From Luteimonas padinae (GTDB lineage Bacteria; Pseudomonadota; Gammaproteobacteria; Xanthomonadales; Xanthomonadaceae), in the NCBI RefSeq assembly GCF_014652935.1, contig NZ_BMZT01000005.1, positions 1 to 64,000 of the forward strand: a DNA stretch of 64,000 nt, read 5' to 3'. Below, in pieces: positions 1 to 10,285 of the stretch; the first letter of the stretch is position 1; the number at the start of each line of letters is the position of its first letter. The notes below the pieces were generated by a model, which worked only from the letters and a program-made list of their open reading frames with translations, had not been told where the DNA came from and did not search any database. The translations under genes were made by a program, and so were the position numbers.

Positions 1-63
1 GCGCTCATCCGCAACCCCGCCCCCTACGATGGTGCCAAGCTCTTCGCCACCCTGCAGGCTTGA
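1..63 (+). CDS. C-terminal end of an unrecognised protein (partial)
   Basis: An open frame enters at the left edge and ends at a TGA at 61-63; its last residues read ALIRNPAPYDGAKLFATLQA. Only 20 residues are visible, too few to assign a family. It converges on the feo genes. The 70 bases between it and the next gene contain overlapping GCATGC palindromes (about 78-111) but no T-run, so I do not call a terminator. That it is coding is inferred only from the uninterrupted frame and codon choice. Confidence 0.4.
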   Translation, partial: ALIRNPAPYDGAKLFATLQA

Positions 64-133
64 CCGAGAACAGAGTGTCTACATGGGCATGCGCATGCGG
101 TCATGTGCATGCGGTGCTGCGGTGCTGCGGCGC

Positions 134-367
134 TCAGTCGCAGCCGCTGCAGCCGCCGCAGCCCTTGCCGCCGCCCGCCACCGGCGGGGCGATCCTGCGC
201 CCCAGCGTGCGCATCCACGCCGGTCGGCCGTCGCGCACCAACGGGACCGCCAGCGCCACGCGCAGGCGCCGCGCCGCGGCCGGGAACTGCCGGCGCAGCA
301 CCATCCACGCGCTGAGCGCGACCACCGCCGCGACCACCGCGTACTGCAGCGCCAGCCCGGCATCCAT
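134..367 (-). CDS. small membrane protein with Cys-rich tail, downstream of feoB (DUF6587-like)
   Basis: A 77-residue protein with one N-terminal membrane helix (about residues 5-25), a basic middle and the C-terminus GGGKGCGGCSGCD, with three Cys separated by glycines. Its ATG overlaps the feoB stop by one base (TGATG), so it is probably translated with feoB. It occupies the position of feoC in enterobacteria but lacks the FeoC winged-helix fold. I recall similar small proteins (DUF6587) after feoB in Xanthomonadaceae. The Cys tail could bind iron or an Fe-S cluster at the inner membrane, but this is inference. Confidence 0.7.
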   Translation of the reverse strand: MDAGLALQYAVVAAVVALSAWMVLRRQFPAAARRLRVALAVPLVRDGRPAWMRTLGRRIAPPVAGGGKGCGGCSGCD

Positions 368-2229
368 CAGCCCGCTCCCAGCGCGGTCGCGACCTGGTAG
401 GTCACCAGCGACGCCAGGTAGGCCAGCGCGAACAGGCCGACGGCATTGGCCGCCATCAGCCTCCACGAGCCGGTCTCGCGACGGATCGCCGCCCAGGTGG
501 CGATGCACTGCGGCGCGTAGATGAACCACACCAGCAGCGACAGCCCCGTCGCCAGCGACCAGCCGTCGCTGATGATCGGCAGCAGCGCCTGGCTCGCCGC
601 CTCGTCGTCCGCCGCCGACAGCGCGTACACCGTTGCCAGCGACGACACCGCCACCTCGCGCGCCGCCAGCCCCGGGATCAGCGCGATGCAGATCTGCCAG
701 TTGAAGCCAACCGGCGCGAACACCGCCGCCAGCGCGTGGCCGATGCGGCCGGCGAAGCTGTAGTCGATCGCCGGCCCGACCGCATCCGCCGGCGGCGCCG
801 GGAACGTCAGCAGCACCCACAGCAGCACGGTCAGCGCGAAGATGATGCCGCCCACGCGGCGCAGGAAGATCATGCCGCGCTCGTACAGCCCGATCGCCAG
901 GTCGCGCGGATGCGGCACGCGGTACGACGGAAGCTCCAGCAGCAGCGGATGCTCGCTCCTGTCGCGGCGCCAGCGCTTCATCGCCCACGACACCGCCAGC
1001 GCACTGAGGATGCCGGCCATGTACAGCCCGAACAGCACCAGGCCCTGCAGGTTGAAGCCGCCGGCCACCGTGCGCGCCGGGATGAAGGCGCCGATCAGCA
1101 GCGCGTACACCGGCAGCCGCGCCGAACAGGTCATCAGGGGCGCGACCATGATCGTGGCGATGCGGTCGCGCGGGTCCTGGATCGAGCGCGTGGACATGAT
1201 CCCCGGCACCGCGCAGGCGAAGCTCGACAGCAGCGGGATGAAGGAGCGCCCCGACAGCCCCGCCGCCGCCATCATGCGGTCCAGCAGGAAGGCCGCGCGC
1301 GGCAGGTAGCCCGACTCCTCCAGCGCCAGGATGAAGGCGAACAGCACCAGGATCTGCGGCAGGAACACGATCACGCCGCCGAGGCCGGAGATGATGCCGT
1401 CGACGACGAGGCTCCGCAGCGGGCCGTCGGGCATCGCCCCGCCCACGGCCTCGCCCAGCCACGCCGTGCCGGCCTCGATCAGGTCCATCACCGGCGTCGC
1501 CCAGGCGTAGACCGCCTGGAAGATCAGGAACATCACCACCGCCAGCGTCAGCAGGCCGAACACCGGGTGCAGCAGCCAGCGGTCGAGCGCGTCGTCGACG
1601 TGCGCGGTGCGGCTGGGCATGGTGACGGCGAGGTCGAGCAAGCGGCGGGTCTCGGCGTGGAGCGCGTCGTCGCCGTGGAGGCGCCCGGCCGGCGGCCGCG
1701 GCGCCCGGGCCATGGCCTCGATGCCTTCGACCAGAGCCGCCGCGCCGTCATGGCGCACTGCGACGGTCTCCACCACCGGTACGCCCAGCTCGGCCTCCAG
1801 CACCGCACGGTCGATGCGGATGCCCCGGCGCTCCGCCACGTCGGCCATGTTCAGCGCCAGCACCATCGGCACGCCGAGCTCGCGGACTTCCAGCGCGAAA
1901 CGCAGGTGCAGGCGCAGGTTGGTGGCATCGACCACGCAGACGATGACGTCGGGCGCCGGCTCGCCGGGATAGAAGCCGCGGCAGAGATCGCGGGTGATCG
2001 CCTCGTCCAGGCTCGACGGCACCAGGCTGTAGGCGCCCGGCAGGTCGAGCACGGCATAGCTGCGGCCCGAGGGCGCGAGCAGCCGGCCCTCCTTGCGCTC
2101 GACCGTGACGCCGGCGTAGTTCGCCACCTTCTGCCGGCTGCCGGTCAGCTGGTTGAACAGCGCGGTCTTGCCGCAGTTGGGGTTGCCGACCAGCGCCAGG
2201 CGCATGACCGGAGCGGTGGCCTCGCTCAT
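367..2229 (-). CDS. feoB: ferrous iron transport GTPase/permease FeoB
   Basis: Inner-membrane Fe(II) uptake protein of 620 residues. The N-terminal G domain shows the P-loop GNPNCGKT (residues 15-22), the switch segment NYAGVTVERKEG, DLPGAYS (G3) and NMAD (G4). The C-terminal part holds the Gate and FeoB core membrane segments, including the two pore regions with conserved Cys (for example SSFACAVPGIMSTR). Somewhat shorter than E. coli FeoB (773), a length usual in Xanthomonadaceae. It follows feoA with a 4-base ATGA overlap and shares its Fur-type promoter. Confidence 0.97.
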   Translation of the reverse strand: MSEATAPVMRLALVGNPNCGKTALFNQLTGSRQKVANYAGVTVERKEGRLLAPSGRSYAVLDLPGAYSLVPSSLDEAITRDLCRGFYPGEPAPDVIVCVVDATNLRLHLRFALEVRELGVPMVLALNMADVAERRGIRIDRAVLEAELGVPVVETVAVRHDGAAALVEGIEAMARAPRPPAGRLHGDDALHAETRRLLDLAVTMPSRTAHVDDALDRWLLHPVFGLLTLAVVMFLIFQAVYAWATPVMDLIEAGTAWLGEAVGGAMPDGPLRSLVVDGIISGLGGVIVFLPQILVLFAFILALEESGYLPRAAFLLDRMMAAAGLSGRSFIPLLSSFACAVPGIMSTRSIQDPRDRIATIMVAPLMTCSARLPVYALLIGAFIPARTVAGGFNLQGLVLFGLYMAGILSALAVSWAMKRWRRDRSEHPLLLELPSYRVPHPRDLAIGLYERGMIFLRRVGGIIFALTVLLWVLLTFPAPPADAVGPAIDYSFAGRIGHALAAVFAPVGFNWQICIALIPGLAAREVAVSSLATVYALSAADDEAASQALLPIISDGWSLATGLSLLVWFIYAPQCIATWAAIRRETGSWRLMAANAVGLFALAYLASLVTYQVATALGAG

Positions 2230-2519
2230 GCGGCGGCACCTCCGGCCCGGCGTTCCGCGGCACCGGCGGCGTCCGCCGCTTCGCCCGGCGACGCCAGCAC
2301 GACCCGCGCGGCCTCATCGCGCCGCAGTGCGAAGCGGGTGTAGCCGACCTGCACCAGCAGCGGCTCGGCGCCGAACGGCCCGGCGGCGGTGACCTGCACG
2401 TCCTCGCCGGCAACGAAGCCGAGTTCGCGCAGGCGGCGGGCGATGGGATCGTTCTCCGAGCGCGCCTCGACGCGCTCGACCACGCCGCGGACGCGGCGGG
2501 GAAGTTCGGAAAGCCTCAC
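2226..2519 (-). CDS. feoA: FeoA, SH3-like partner of FeoB
   Basis: Small cytoplasmic protein of the ferrous iron system, with the FeoA core (VRLSELPRR..., a RRLRELGFVAGEDVQV segment and a C-terminal beta strand ALRRDEAARV) followed by an Ala-rich tail. The frame is open to 2618 and has an ATG at 2549, but that ATG lies inside a TATAAT/Fur-box sequence. I therefore place the start at the GTG at 2519, giving 97 residues, close to the family length. The Shine-Dalgarno is weak there. The stop overlaps the feoB ATG (ATGA). Confidence 0.9.
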   Translation of the reverse strand: MRLSELPRRVRGVVERVEARSENDPIARRLRELGFVAGEDVQVTAAGPFGAEPLLVQVGYTRFALRRDEAARVVLASPGEAADAAGAAERRAGGAAA

Positions 2520-2534
2520 TGGGCGGATCCATTT

Positions 2535-2553
2535 GGGAATGGTTCTCATTATA
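2535..2553 (-). promoter_or_regulatory. putative Fur box overlapping the feoA -10 element
   Basis: Read on the minus strand the 19 bases are TATAATGAGAACCATTCCC, matching the Fur consensus GATAATGATAATCATTATC at 14 of 19 positions (my count). The first six bases are a perfect -10 hexamer. Bound Fur-Fe(II) would occlude the promoter, giving iron repression of feoAB. The -35 region is poor. The box lies about 56 bases before the divergent liuC, so an effect on liu is possible. Confidence 0.65.
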
Positions 2554-2608
2554 GGGGCATGCGGGCCGGCGGCTATCATTCCGCCTCTTCTTTTTTCGAG
2601 GCCTTCCC

Positions 2609-3391
2609 ATGTCGGCAAACCTCACGGTGGCCCGCGAGGGCGCGGTCGCGCGCCTGCGCCTGGACCGCCCCGCCCTGCACAACGCCTTCGACGACGCCCT
2701 GATCGCCGGCCTGACCGATGCGCTGCAGGCGCTGGGCCGCGACCCCACCGTGCGCGCGGTGGTGCTGGAGGGCGCCGGCGCCTCGTTCTCGGCCGGCGCC
2801 GACCTGAACTGGATGCGCGGCATGGCCACCGCCAGCGAGGAGGCCAACCGCGAGGACTCGCTGCGCCTGGCGCGCTTGATGCGCACCCTGGACGAGCTGC
2901 CGAAGCCGACAATCGCCCGCGTCCACGGCGCGGCCTTCGGCGGCGGCGTCGGCCTGGTGGCCTGCTGCGACATCGCCATCGGCGTGCCCGCGGCGAAGTT
3001 CGGCCTGACCGAGAGCCGCCTGGGCCTGCTGCCGGCGGTGATCTCGCCCTACGTCATCAATGCGATCGGCGCCCGCAATGCCCGACGCTATTTCGCCACG
3101 GCCGAGATCTTCGACGCCGCCGAAGCGCAGCGCATCGGACTGCTGCACGACGTGGTGGCCGCGGACGAGCTGGACGCCGCCGTCGACCGCCAGATCGCCC
3201 TGCTGCTGAAGGCCGCGCCCTTCGCCTCCGCAGACGCCAAGCGCCTGGTCCGCGAAGTCGCCGCCGCCCCCGACCGCGACCGCCTCGACCACGACAACGC
3301 CGCCCTCATCGCCGCCCTGCGCGTCTCCCCCGAAGGCCAGGAAGGCCTGGGCGCCTTCCTCGACAAGCGTCCGGCTTCGTGGGTGGAATGA
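2609..3391 (+). CDS. liuC: enoyl-CoA hydratase, probable methylglutaconyl-CoA hydratase LiuC
   Basis: Crotonase-family protein of 260 residues. It shows the oxyanion-hole segments SFSAGADLNWM and HGAAFGGGVGLVACCDIA and the active-site region KFGLTESRLGLLPAVISPYV. The family hydrates many enoyl-CoAs; the specific call comes from position, just upstream of liuD and liuE, where it would hydrate 3-methylglutaconyl-CoA to HMG-CoA in leucine breakdown. The ATG at 2609 is preceded by GAGG. Divergent from feoA. A repeat element lies between it and liuD. Confidence 0.88.
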   Translation: MSANLTVAREGAVARLRLDRPALHNAFDDALIAGLTDALQALGRDPTVRAVVLEGAGASFSAGADLNWMRGMATASEEANREDSLRLARLMRTLDELPKPTIARVHGAAFGGGVGLVACCDIAIGVPAAKFGLTESRLGLLPAVISPYVINAIGARNARRYFATAEIFDAAEAQRIGLLHDVVAADELDAAVDRQIALLLKAAPFASADAKRLVREVAAAPDRDRLDHDNAALIAALRVSPEGQEGLGAFLDKRPASWVE

Positions 3392-3395
3392 CGGA

Positions 3396-3925
3396 AGAGC
3401 ATTTTTTGCCGCGGATGAACGCGGATGGACGCGGATTTTCACGGATAGAGCAAAAGCTGGATTGATGGATGAGGACTTCGCATGGATGCGGATCGCGGTT
3501 CATTGGTGCTTCGGCGGCTGAGTGATCGGGTGATCGGGGCGTTTTTCGATACCTACAACGAGTTGGGGCACGGCTTCCTGGAAAGTGTGTATGAGGCGGC
3601 GCTGGCCGTCCGGCTGCGCGAATGCGGATTGCGGGTGGAGCAGCAGGTGCCCATCGACGTCCGCTTTCACGGTCATGTCGTCGGCCAGTTCCGCGCGGAC
3701 ATGCTGGTCGAGCGTCGGCTGCTCATCGAGATCAAGGCAGCCGTCCAGATCGCCCCCGCCCACGAAGCCCAGCTCCTGAATTACCTCAAGGCGACCCGCG
3801 TGCACCTCGGGCTTCTCTTCAACTTCGGCCCCCGCCCGGAATTCCGCCGCCGCGTTTTCTCTTAGACTCTCCCTGCTTTATCCGTGTAAATCCGCGTCCA
3901 TCCGCGTTCATCCGTGGCCAAAAAA

Positions 3926-3932
<7 letters not shown>
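3396..3932 (+). mobile_element. family A element with long inverted arms carrying a GxxExxY nuclease-like gene
   Basis: A 537-bp unit inserted between liuC and liuD. The left arm (3396-3452) begins AGAGCATTTTTTGCCGCGGA and runs through four GGAT-centred iterons to CACGGATAGAGCA. The right arm (3874-3932) is its near-perfect reverse complement, ending in ATGCTCT. The enclosed cargo is the gene at 3482-3865. I see no clear target duplication. Similar arms occur at five further loci here with other cargo. Calling it mobile is inference from the inverted arms and dispersal; no transposase is encoded. Confidence 0.7.
3482..3865 (+). CDS. GxxExxY family protein, PD-(D/E)XK nuclease-like
   Basis: A 127-residue protein with the diagnostic motif GFLESVYEAAL (G-x-x-E-x-x-Y) near residues 29-39, and a PD-(D/E)XK-type core in which Asp of FRADMLVERRLL is followed by IEIKA (E-x-K). 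The family (TIGR04256; PDDEXK_3 class) is known as stand-alone small proteins of unproven function. Here it fills the interior of an inverted-arm element and is the only gene in it. Codon use is less GC3-biased than neighbouring genes (for example GGATTGCGGGTGGAG), which fits acquired DNA. Nuclease activity is inferred from the motif. Confidence 0.85.
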   Translation: MDADRGSLVLRRLSDRVIGAFFDTYNELGHGFLESVYEAALAVRLRECGLRVEQQVPIDVRFHGHVVGQFRADMLVERRLLIEIKAAVQIAPAHEAQLLNYLKATRVHLGLLFNFGPRPEFRRRVFS

Positions 3933-5935
<2,003 letters not shown>

Positions 5936-5936
5936 G

Positions 5937-6836
5937 GTGGCGCTTCCGTCCATGGTGCGCATCGTCGAGGTCGGCCCGCGCGACGGACTCCAGAACGAGT
6001 CCGCGATGGTGCCGACCGCGGCCAAGATCGAACTCGTCGACCGGCTGTCGGCCACCGGGCTGCGCACGGTGGAGGCGACCAGCTTCGTCAGCCCGAAGTG
6101 GGTGCCGCAGCTGGCCGACGCCGCCGAGGTGTTCGCCGGGATCGCGCGCCGGCCCGGCGTGGCGTATCCGGTGCTGGTGCCGAACCTGCAGGGCTACGAG
6201 CGCGCCCGCGCCGTGGGCGCCGACGAGGTGGCGGTGTTCACCGCGGCGTCGGATGCCTTCAACCGCCGCAACACCAACGCCGGCATCGACGAGTCGCTGG
6301 AGCGCTTCGCGCCGGTGCTCGAACGCGCCCGCGTCGACGGCGTGCGCGTGCGCGGCTACGTCTCGACCGTGCTCGGCTGCCCCTACCAGGGCGCGGTGCC
6401 GCTGGCCGACGTGGTGCGGGTGGCGCGCGCGCTGCATGCGATGGGCTGCTACGAAGTCTCGCTGGGCGACACCATCGGCGTCGGCACGCCGGCGAAGGCC
6501 CGCGACATGCTGCGGGCGGTGGCGGCCGAGGTGCCGATGCCGGCGCTCGCGATCCATTTCCACGACACCTACGGCCAGGCGCTGGCCAACGTGCTGGCCT
6601 GCCTCGAGGAGGGCGTGGCGGTAGTCGACGCCGCGGTGTCGGGCACCGGCGGCTGTCCCTATGCGCGTGGCGCCAGCGGCAACCTCGCCACCGAGGACCT
6701 GGTCTACATGCTGCATGGGCTCGGCATCGCGACCGGCGTCGACCTCGATGCCCTGGTCGACACCGGGGCGTGGCTGTCCGGCATCCTCGGGCGTGCCACC
6801 GGCAGCCGGGTCACGCGGGCCAGGGCCACCGCGTGA
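5937..6836 (+). CDS. liuE: hydroxymethylglutaryl-CoA lyase LiuE
   Basis: 299 residues, DRE-TIM metallolyase fold. It cleaves HMG-CoA to acetyl-CoA and acetoacetate, the last step of leucine degradation. Visible signatures are VEVGPRDGLQNE, the metal site in AIHFHDTYGQALAN, and the catalytic Cys loop GTGGCPYARGASGN. It starts with GTG one base after the liuD stop; an in-frame ATG at 5952 is the alternative. Its stop overlaps the next start (GTGA), so expression of the following cyclase/phosphodiesterase is tied to it. Confidence 0.93.
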   Translation: MALPSMVRIVEVGPRDGLQNESAMVPTAAKIELVDRLSATGLRTVEATSFVSPKWVPQLADAAEVFAGIARRPGVAYPVLVPNLQGYERARAVGADEVAVFTAASDAFNRRNTNAGIDESLERFAPVLERARVDGVRVRGYVSTVLGCPYQGAVPLADVVRVARALHAMGCYEVSLGDTIGVGTPAKARDMLRAVAAEVPMPALAIHFHDTYGQALANVLACLEEGVAVVDAAVSGTGGCPYARGASGNLATEDLVYMLHGLGIATGVDLDALVDTGAWLSGILGRATGSRVTRARATA

Positions 6837-9373
6837 ACGGACCGCCGCCGGACCCGCTGTCGAAGGCGTCGGGCGAAGGCGGCGGCACGGTACCGGCGGA
6901 ACTGGAAGCGGCGGCACGCGACGGATCGCTGCCGGCGGACATCCGCCGCCTGCTGGCAAGGGCGGCCGACGCGCTGCGCGCGGCCAGCGCCGACGTCAAG
7001 GACGCGCAGACGCGCTACCACGCGCTGTTCCACGCGGTGCCGGACCCGGTCAGCGTGATCGCCGCCGACGGCACCGTGCTCGACCTCAACCGGGCCGGCA
7101 TGGCGGCCTACCGGCGGCCGCGGCACGAGATCGTCGGCCAGCCGATCCACGTGCTCAATCCGGACCTTCCCGAGGAGCACATGGGGCCGGTGCTGGAAGC
7201 GCTCGACCGCGGCGAGACCTACGTGATCGAAGTCAGCAACATGCGCGCCGACGGCACGCGCTTCCCGGTCGAAGTGCATTCGGCCGGCGTCGACTACGAC
7301 GGCCGGCGCTGCGTGGTGGCGGTGGCGCGCGACCTCAGCCGCCGCCGCGAAGCCGAGGTGCGCTACCACGACCTGCTGGAGCAGATCGACAAGGGCATCG
7401 TGATCCAGGCCGCGGACGGCAGCCTGCTGCACGCGAACTCCGCGGCGCTGCGGATGCTGGGCGTGGGCGAAGGCACCGCGGTGCCGCGCGACGGCAGCCT
7501 GCCTGCACAGTGGATGGCGCTGCGCGCCGACGGCAGCGAGCTGCCACTGGAGGAATACCCGTCGATGCGCGCGCTGCAGGAGGGCCGCGTCGTGCGCAGC
7601 ACGGTGCTCGGCCTGTTCCACCGCGAGCAGCGCCGACTGCTGTGGCTGTCGGTGACCTCCATCCCGCACTACTCCGCCGGCGGCGACCGCCCCGACCAGG
7701 TGCTGTCGATGTTCTCCGACGTCACCGGGCTCAAGCGCGACAGCGCGCTGTTCGACCGCGTCCAGGCGCTGGCCAGCATCGGCGGCTGGGAGTGGGACCG
7801 CGCCAGCGGCCAGCTCTACCTCACCCGCGAAGCCGCGCACATCCTCGACCGCGCGCGCGCGCCCGATTCGATGGACGCCATGCTGGCCTGCCTGCAGGCG
7901 CCCGACGCCGCGCGCCTGCGCCAGGCACTCGCGGACGCCGGCGAAGCCACCGGCTTCGACCTCGACCTGCAGGGCCAGCGCGCCGACGGCCGGGCGTTCT
8001 GGGTGCGCGTGATCGGCGAGCGCGGCCGCGGCGTGGCGGGCTCCGCGCTGGTCACCGGGACCCTGCAGGACATCACCGTCAGCAAGCACGGCGAACACAC
8101 GCTGCGCGTGGCGGCGCGCAGCGATCCGCTGACCGGCCTGCTCAACCGCGACGCCATGCTCGCAGAGATCGACGGGCTGCTGGCAGGCGCGCAGCCGGTG
8201 GCGGTGCTGTACATCGACCTCGACCGCTTCAAGCTGGTCAACGACGTGCTTGGCCACGCCGCGGGCGACGACCTGCTCGCCACGGCCGCCCAGCGCCTCA
8301 TCCGCGCGGTGGGCGATGATGGCCAGATCGCGCGCTTCGGCGGCGACGAGTTCCTGGTGGTGTGCGGCTGCGGCGACGATCCGGCGCGCCCCGAGCGGCT
8401 GGCCGATGCGATCCTCGACGCGTTCGCGGTCGGCTTCGGCTTCGGCAACGACGAGTTCGTGGTCACCGCCAGCATCGGCCTGGCGCGCTCGCCCGAGGAC
8501 GGCGTGGACGCGCAGACGCTGATCCAGCACGCGGATGCGGCGATGTACGAGAGCAAGCGCCGCACCCGCAACGGCCGCCTGGCCTACACGCCGGCGCTGG
8601 CGCAGTCGCAGCGCGACCGCCTGCAGTTCGAGACCCAGCTGCGCCACGCCGCCGACAATCAGGAATTCCACCTGGTCTACCAGCCGCAGGTCGACCTCGG
8701 CAGCGGGCGGTTGGTTGGCGCCGAGGCCCTGATCCGCTGGCGCAGCGAACGCCTGGGCGAAATGCGCCCGGACCACTTCATCGCCCAGGCCGAGGGCACC
8801 GGCGACATCGTGCGCATCGGCGACTGGGTGCTGCGCGAGGCCTGCCGGCAGGTCGCGGCCTGGCACGACGACGGCCTGGGCATCGTGCGCGTGGCGGTGA
8901 ACGTGTCGTACCGGCAGCTGCTGGGCAGCGACCTCATGGCGTCGGTGCGCGGCCTGCTGCGCGAGTTCGACCTGCCCGGCGATGCGCTGGAGCTGGAGTT
9001 CACCGAACGCGTGCTGATCGAGGACGCTCCGGAGACCCTGGGCAACTTCGCCGCGCTGCGCGCGCTGGGCGTGAGCCTGGCCATCGACGACTTCGGCGAG
9101 GGCTACAGCGCGCTGAACTACCTGCGCCGGCTGCCGATCCAGGGCCTCAAGCTCAGTCCGATGTTCGTGTCCGGGGTCCCGGACAACCAGTCCGACGTCG
9201 CGGTGTGCGAGGCGGTGGCCGGGATCGCTCGCAGCCTGCGGCTGGCGCTGGTGGCCGAGGGCATCGAGAACGAGGCCCAGCGCCGCTTCCTGCTCGAGCT
9301 CGGCGTTCCGGTGGGCCAGGGCTTCCTGTTCGCGCCGGGGCTGGCCCCCGCCGACTTCGCGAAACGCCTGTAG
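6833..9373 (+). CDS. PAS-GGDEF-EAL sensor protein (c-di-GMP turnover)
   Basis: 846 residues from a GTG that overlaps the liuE stop. PAS-type sensor domains lie at about residues 60-420. The GGDEF domain has an intact GGDEFLVV near residue 503, so diguanylate cyclase activity is possible. The EAL domain begins with EALIRW near 630 and continues through ELEFTERVL and DDFGEGYSAL, so phosphodiesterase activity is also possible. No transmembrane segment is seen, so it is probably cytoplasmic. Translational coupling to a leucine-degradation operon is unusual. The stop TAG is the TAG of the adjoining REP-like repeat. Confidence 0.92.
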   Translation: MNGPPPDPLSKASGEGGGTVPAELEAAARDGSLPADIRRLLARAADALRAASADVKDAQTRYHALFHAVPDPVSVIAADGTVLDLNRAGMAAYRRPRHEIVGQPIHVLNPDLPEEHMGPVLEALDRGETYVIEVSNMRADGTRFPVEVHSAGVDYDGRRCVVAVARDLSRRREAEVRYHDLLEQIDKGIVIQAADGSLLHANSAALRMLGVGEGTAVPRDGSLPAQWMALRADGSELPLEEYPSMRALQEGRVVRSTVLGLFHREQRRLLWLSVTSIPHYSAGGDRPDQVLSMFSDVTGLKRDSALFDRVQALASIGGWEWDRASGQLYLTREAAHILDRARAPDSMDAMLACLQAPDAARLRQALADAGEATGFDLDLQGQRADGRAFWVRVIGERGRGVAGSALVTGTLQDITVSKHGEHTLRVAARSDPLTGLLNRDAMLAEIDGLLAGAQPVAVLYIDLDRFKLVNDVLGHAAGDDLLATAAQRLIRAVGDDGQIARFGGDEFLVVCGCGDDPARPERLADAILDAFAVGFGFGNDEFVVTASIGLARSPEDGVDAQTLIQHADAAMYESKRRTRNGRLAYTPALAQSQRDRLQFETQLRHAADNQEFHLVYQPQVDLGSGRLVGAEALIRWRSERLGEMRPDHFIAQAEGTGDIVRIGDWVLREACRQVAAWHDDGLGIVRVAVNVSYRQLLGSDLMASVRGLLREFDLPGDALELEFTERVLIEDAPETLGNFAALRALGVSLAIDDFGEGYSALNYLRRLPIQGLKLSPMFVSGVPDNQSDVAVCEAVAGIARSLRLALVAEGIENEAQRRFLLELGVPVGQGFLFAPGLAPADFAKRL

Positions 9374-9462
9374 GAGCGGCTACAGCCGCGGTTGGCCCTC
9401 GCCACGGCCCTGATCGAGGCCCTGATCGCGGCCTCGGTCGCGGCTATAGCCGCTCCTGCAGG
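9367..9462. repeat. family B REP-like inverted pair (CGG variant)
   Basis: Left arm CCTGTAGGAGCGGCTACAGC and its inverse GCCGCTCCTGCAGG enclose about 50 bases that include a short direct duplication (GGCCCTGATCG twice). Each arm contains the self-complementary core GCGGCTACAGCCGC. The TAG of the left arm is the stop codon of the preceding gene. Confidence 0.85.
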
Positions 9463-9504
9463 CGGGCCAGTAAAATCGGGGTTTTCGCTGGTTACGGGAC
9501 CGCC

Positions 9505-10275
9505 ATGCAAGCTGATTCCATCCGCGCCGTCGTCACCGGCGGCGTCTCCGGCCTCGGCCTCGCCGTTGCCACCCGCATCGTCGCCGACGGCGGCAGGGTC
9601 GCGCTGTTCGACGTCAACGACGACAAGGGCGCGGCCGCCGTCGCCGCGCTGGGCGACGACAAAGCCCGCTACTTCGCCACCGACGTCACCGACGAGGCCG
9701 CCGTAGCCGCGAACATGGCCGCCGCGAAGGACTTCCTGAACGGCCTGAACATGGTGGTCAACTGCGCCGGCATCCTCGGCGCCGGCCGCGTGCTCGGCCG
9801 CGAGGGCTCGATGCCGCTGGGCCGCTTCCAGTCCACGGTGATGGTGAACCTGGTCGGCAGCTTCAACGTCGCCAAGGCGGGCGCGGAGCTGATGCAGCAC
9901 AACGACGCCGGCGAGGACGGCGAGCGCGGCGTGATCGTCAACACCGCATCTGTCGCGGCCTACGAGGGCCAGATCGGCCAGGCGGCGTATTCGGCGTCGA
10001 AGGGCGGCGTGGTCGGCATGACCCTGCCGATGGCGCGCGAACTCTCGCGCTTCGGCATCCGCGTCAACACCATCGCGCCGGGCATCTTCTGGACGCCGAT
10101 GGTCGACGGCATGCCGGACGACGTGCAGCAGTCGCTGTCGGCCTCGATCCCCTTCCCTTCGCGGCTCGGCCGCCCCGAGGAATTCGCGGACCTGGTGGCC
10201 TACATCGCCGGCAACCGCTACATCAACGGCGAGACCATCCGCCTCGACGGCGCCGTGCGCCTGGCCCCCAAGTAA
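9505..10275 (+). CDS. short-chain 3-hydroxyacyl-CoA dehydrogenase (HSD10-like)
   Basis: 256-residue SDR with the NAD-binding [10 protein letters not shown], the NCAGI motif, and catalytic Ser/Tyr/Lys in [10 protein letters not shown] and YSASKGG. The segments [20 protein letters not shown] and [13 protein letters not shown] closely resemble human type-2 3-hydroxyacyl-CoA dehydrogenase (HSD17B10), an enzyme of isoleucine and fatty-acid beta-oxidation. The proximity of the liu genes fits branched-chain catabolism. Start ATG at 9505. Followed 10 bases later by yeiP. The substrate is inferred. Confidence 0.88.
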   Translation: MQADSIRAVVTGGVSGLGLAVATRIVADGGRVALFDVNDDKGAAAVAALGDDKARYFATDVTDEAAVAANMAAAKDFLNGLNMVVNCAGILGAGRVLGREGSMPLGRFQSTVMVNLVGSFNVAKAGAELMQHNDAGEDGERGVIVNTASVAAYEGQIGQAAYSASKGGVVGMTLPMARELSRFGIRVNTIAPGIFWTPMVDGMPDDVQQSLSASIPFPSRLGRPEEFADLVAYIAGNRYINGETIRLDGAVRLAPK

Positions 10276-10285
10276 GGAACACGCG

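Noticed and set aside
64-133. GCATGC palindromes as a terminator
   Set aside because: No stable stem followed by T-run on either strand; recorded only as palindromic spacing sequence.
736-2343. Long open frame opposite feoB (535 codons, plus strand)
   Set aside because: Antisense shadow of feoB in GC-rich DNA; His/Arg/Gln-rich low-complexity translation without any domain.
2520-2618. N-terminal extension of FeoA to 2618
   Set aside because: The extension crosses the promoter -10/Fur box and has no family similarity.
6098-6832. Extension of the GGDEF-EAL frame across liuE
   Set aside because: The region codes for liuE in another frame; the GTG at 6833 gives a standard overlap.
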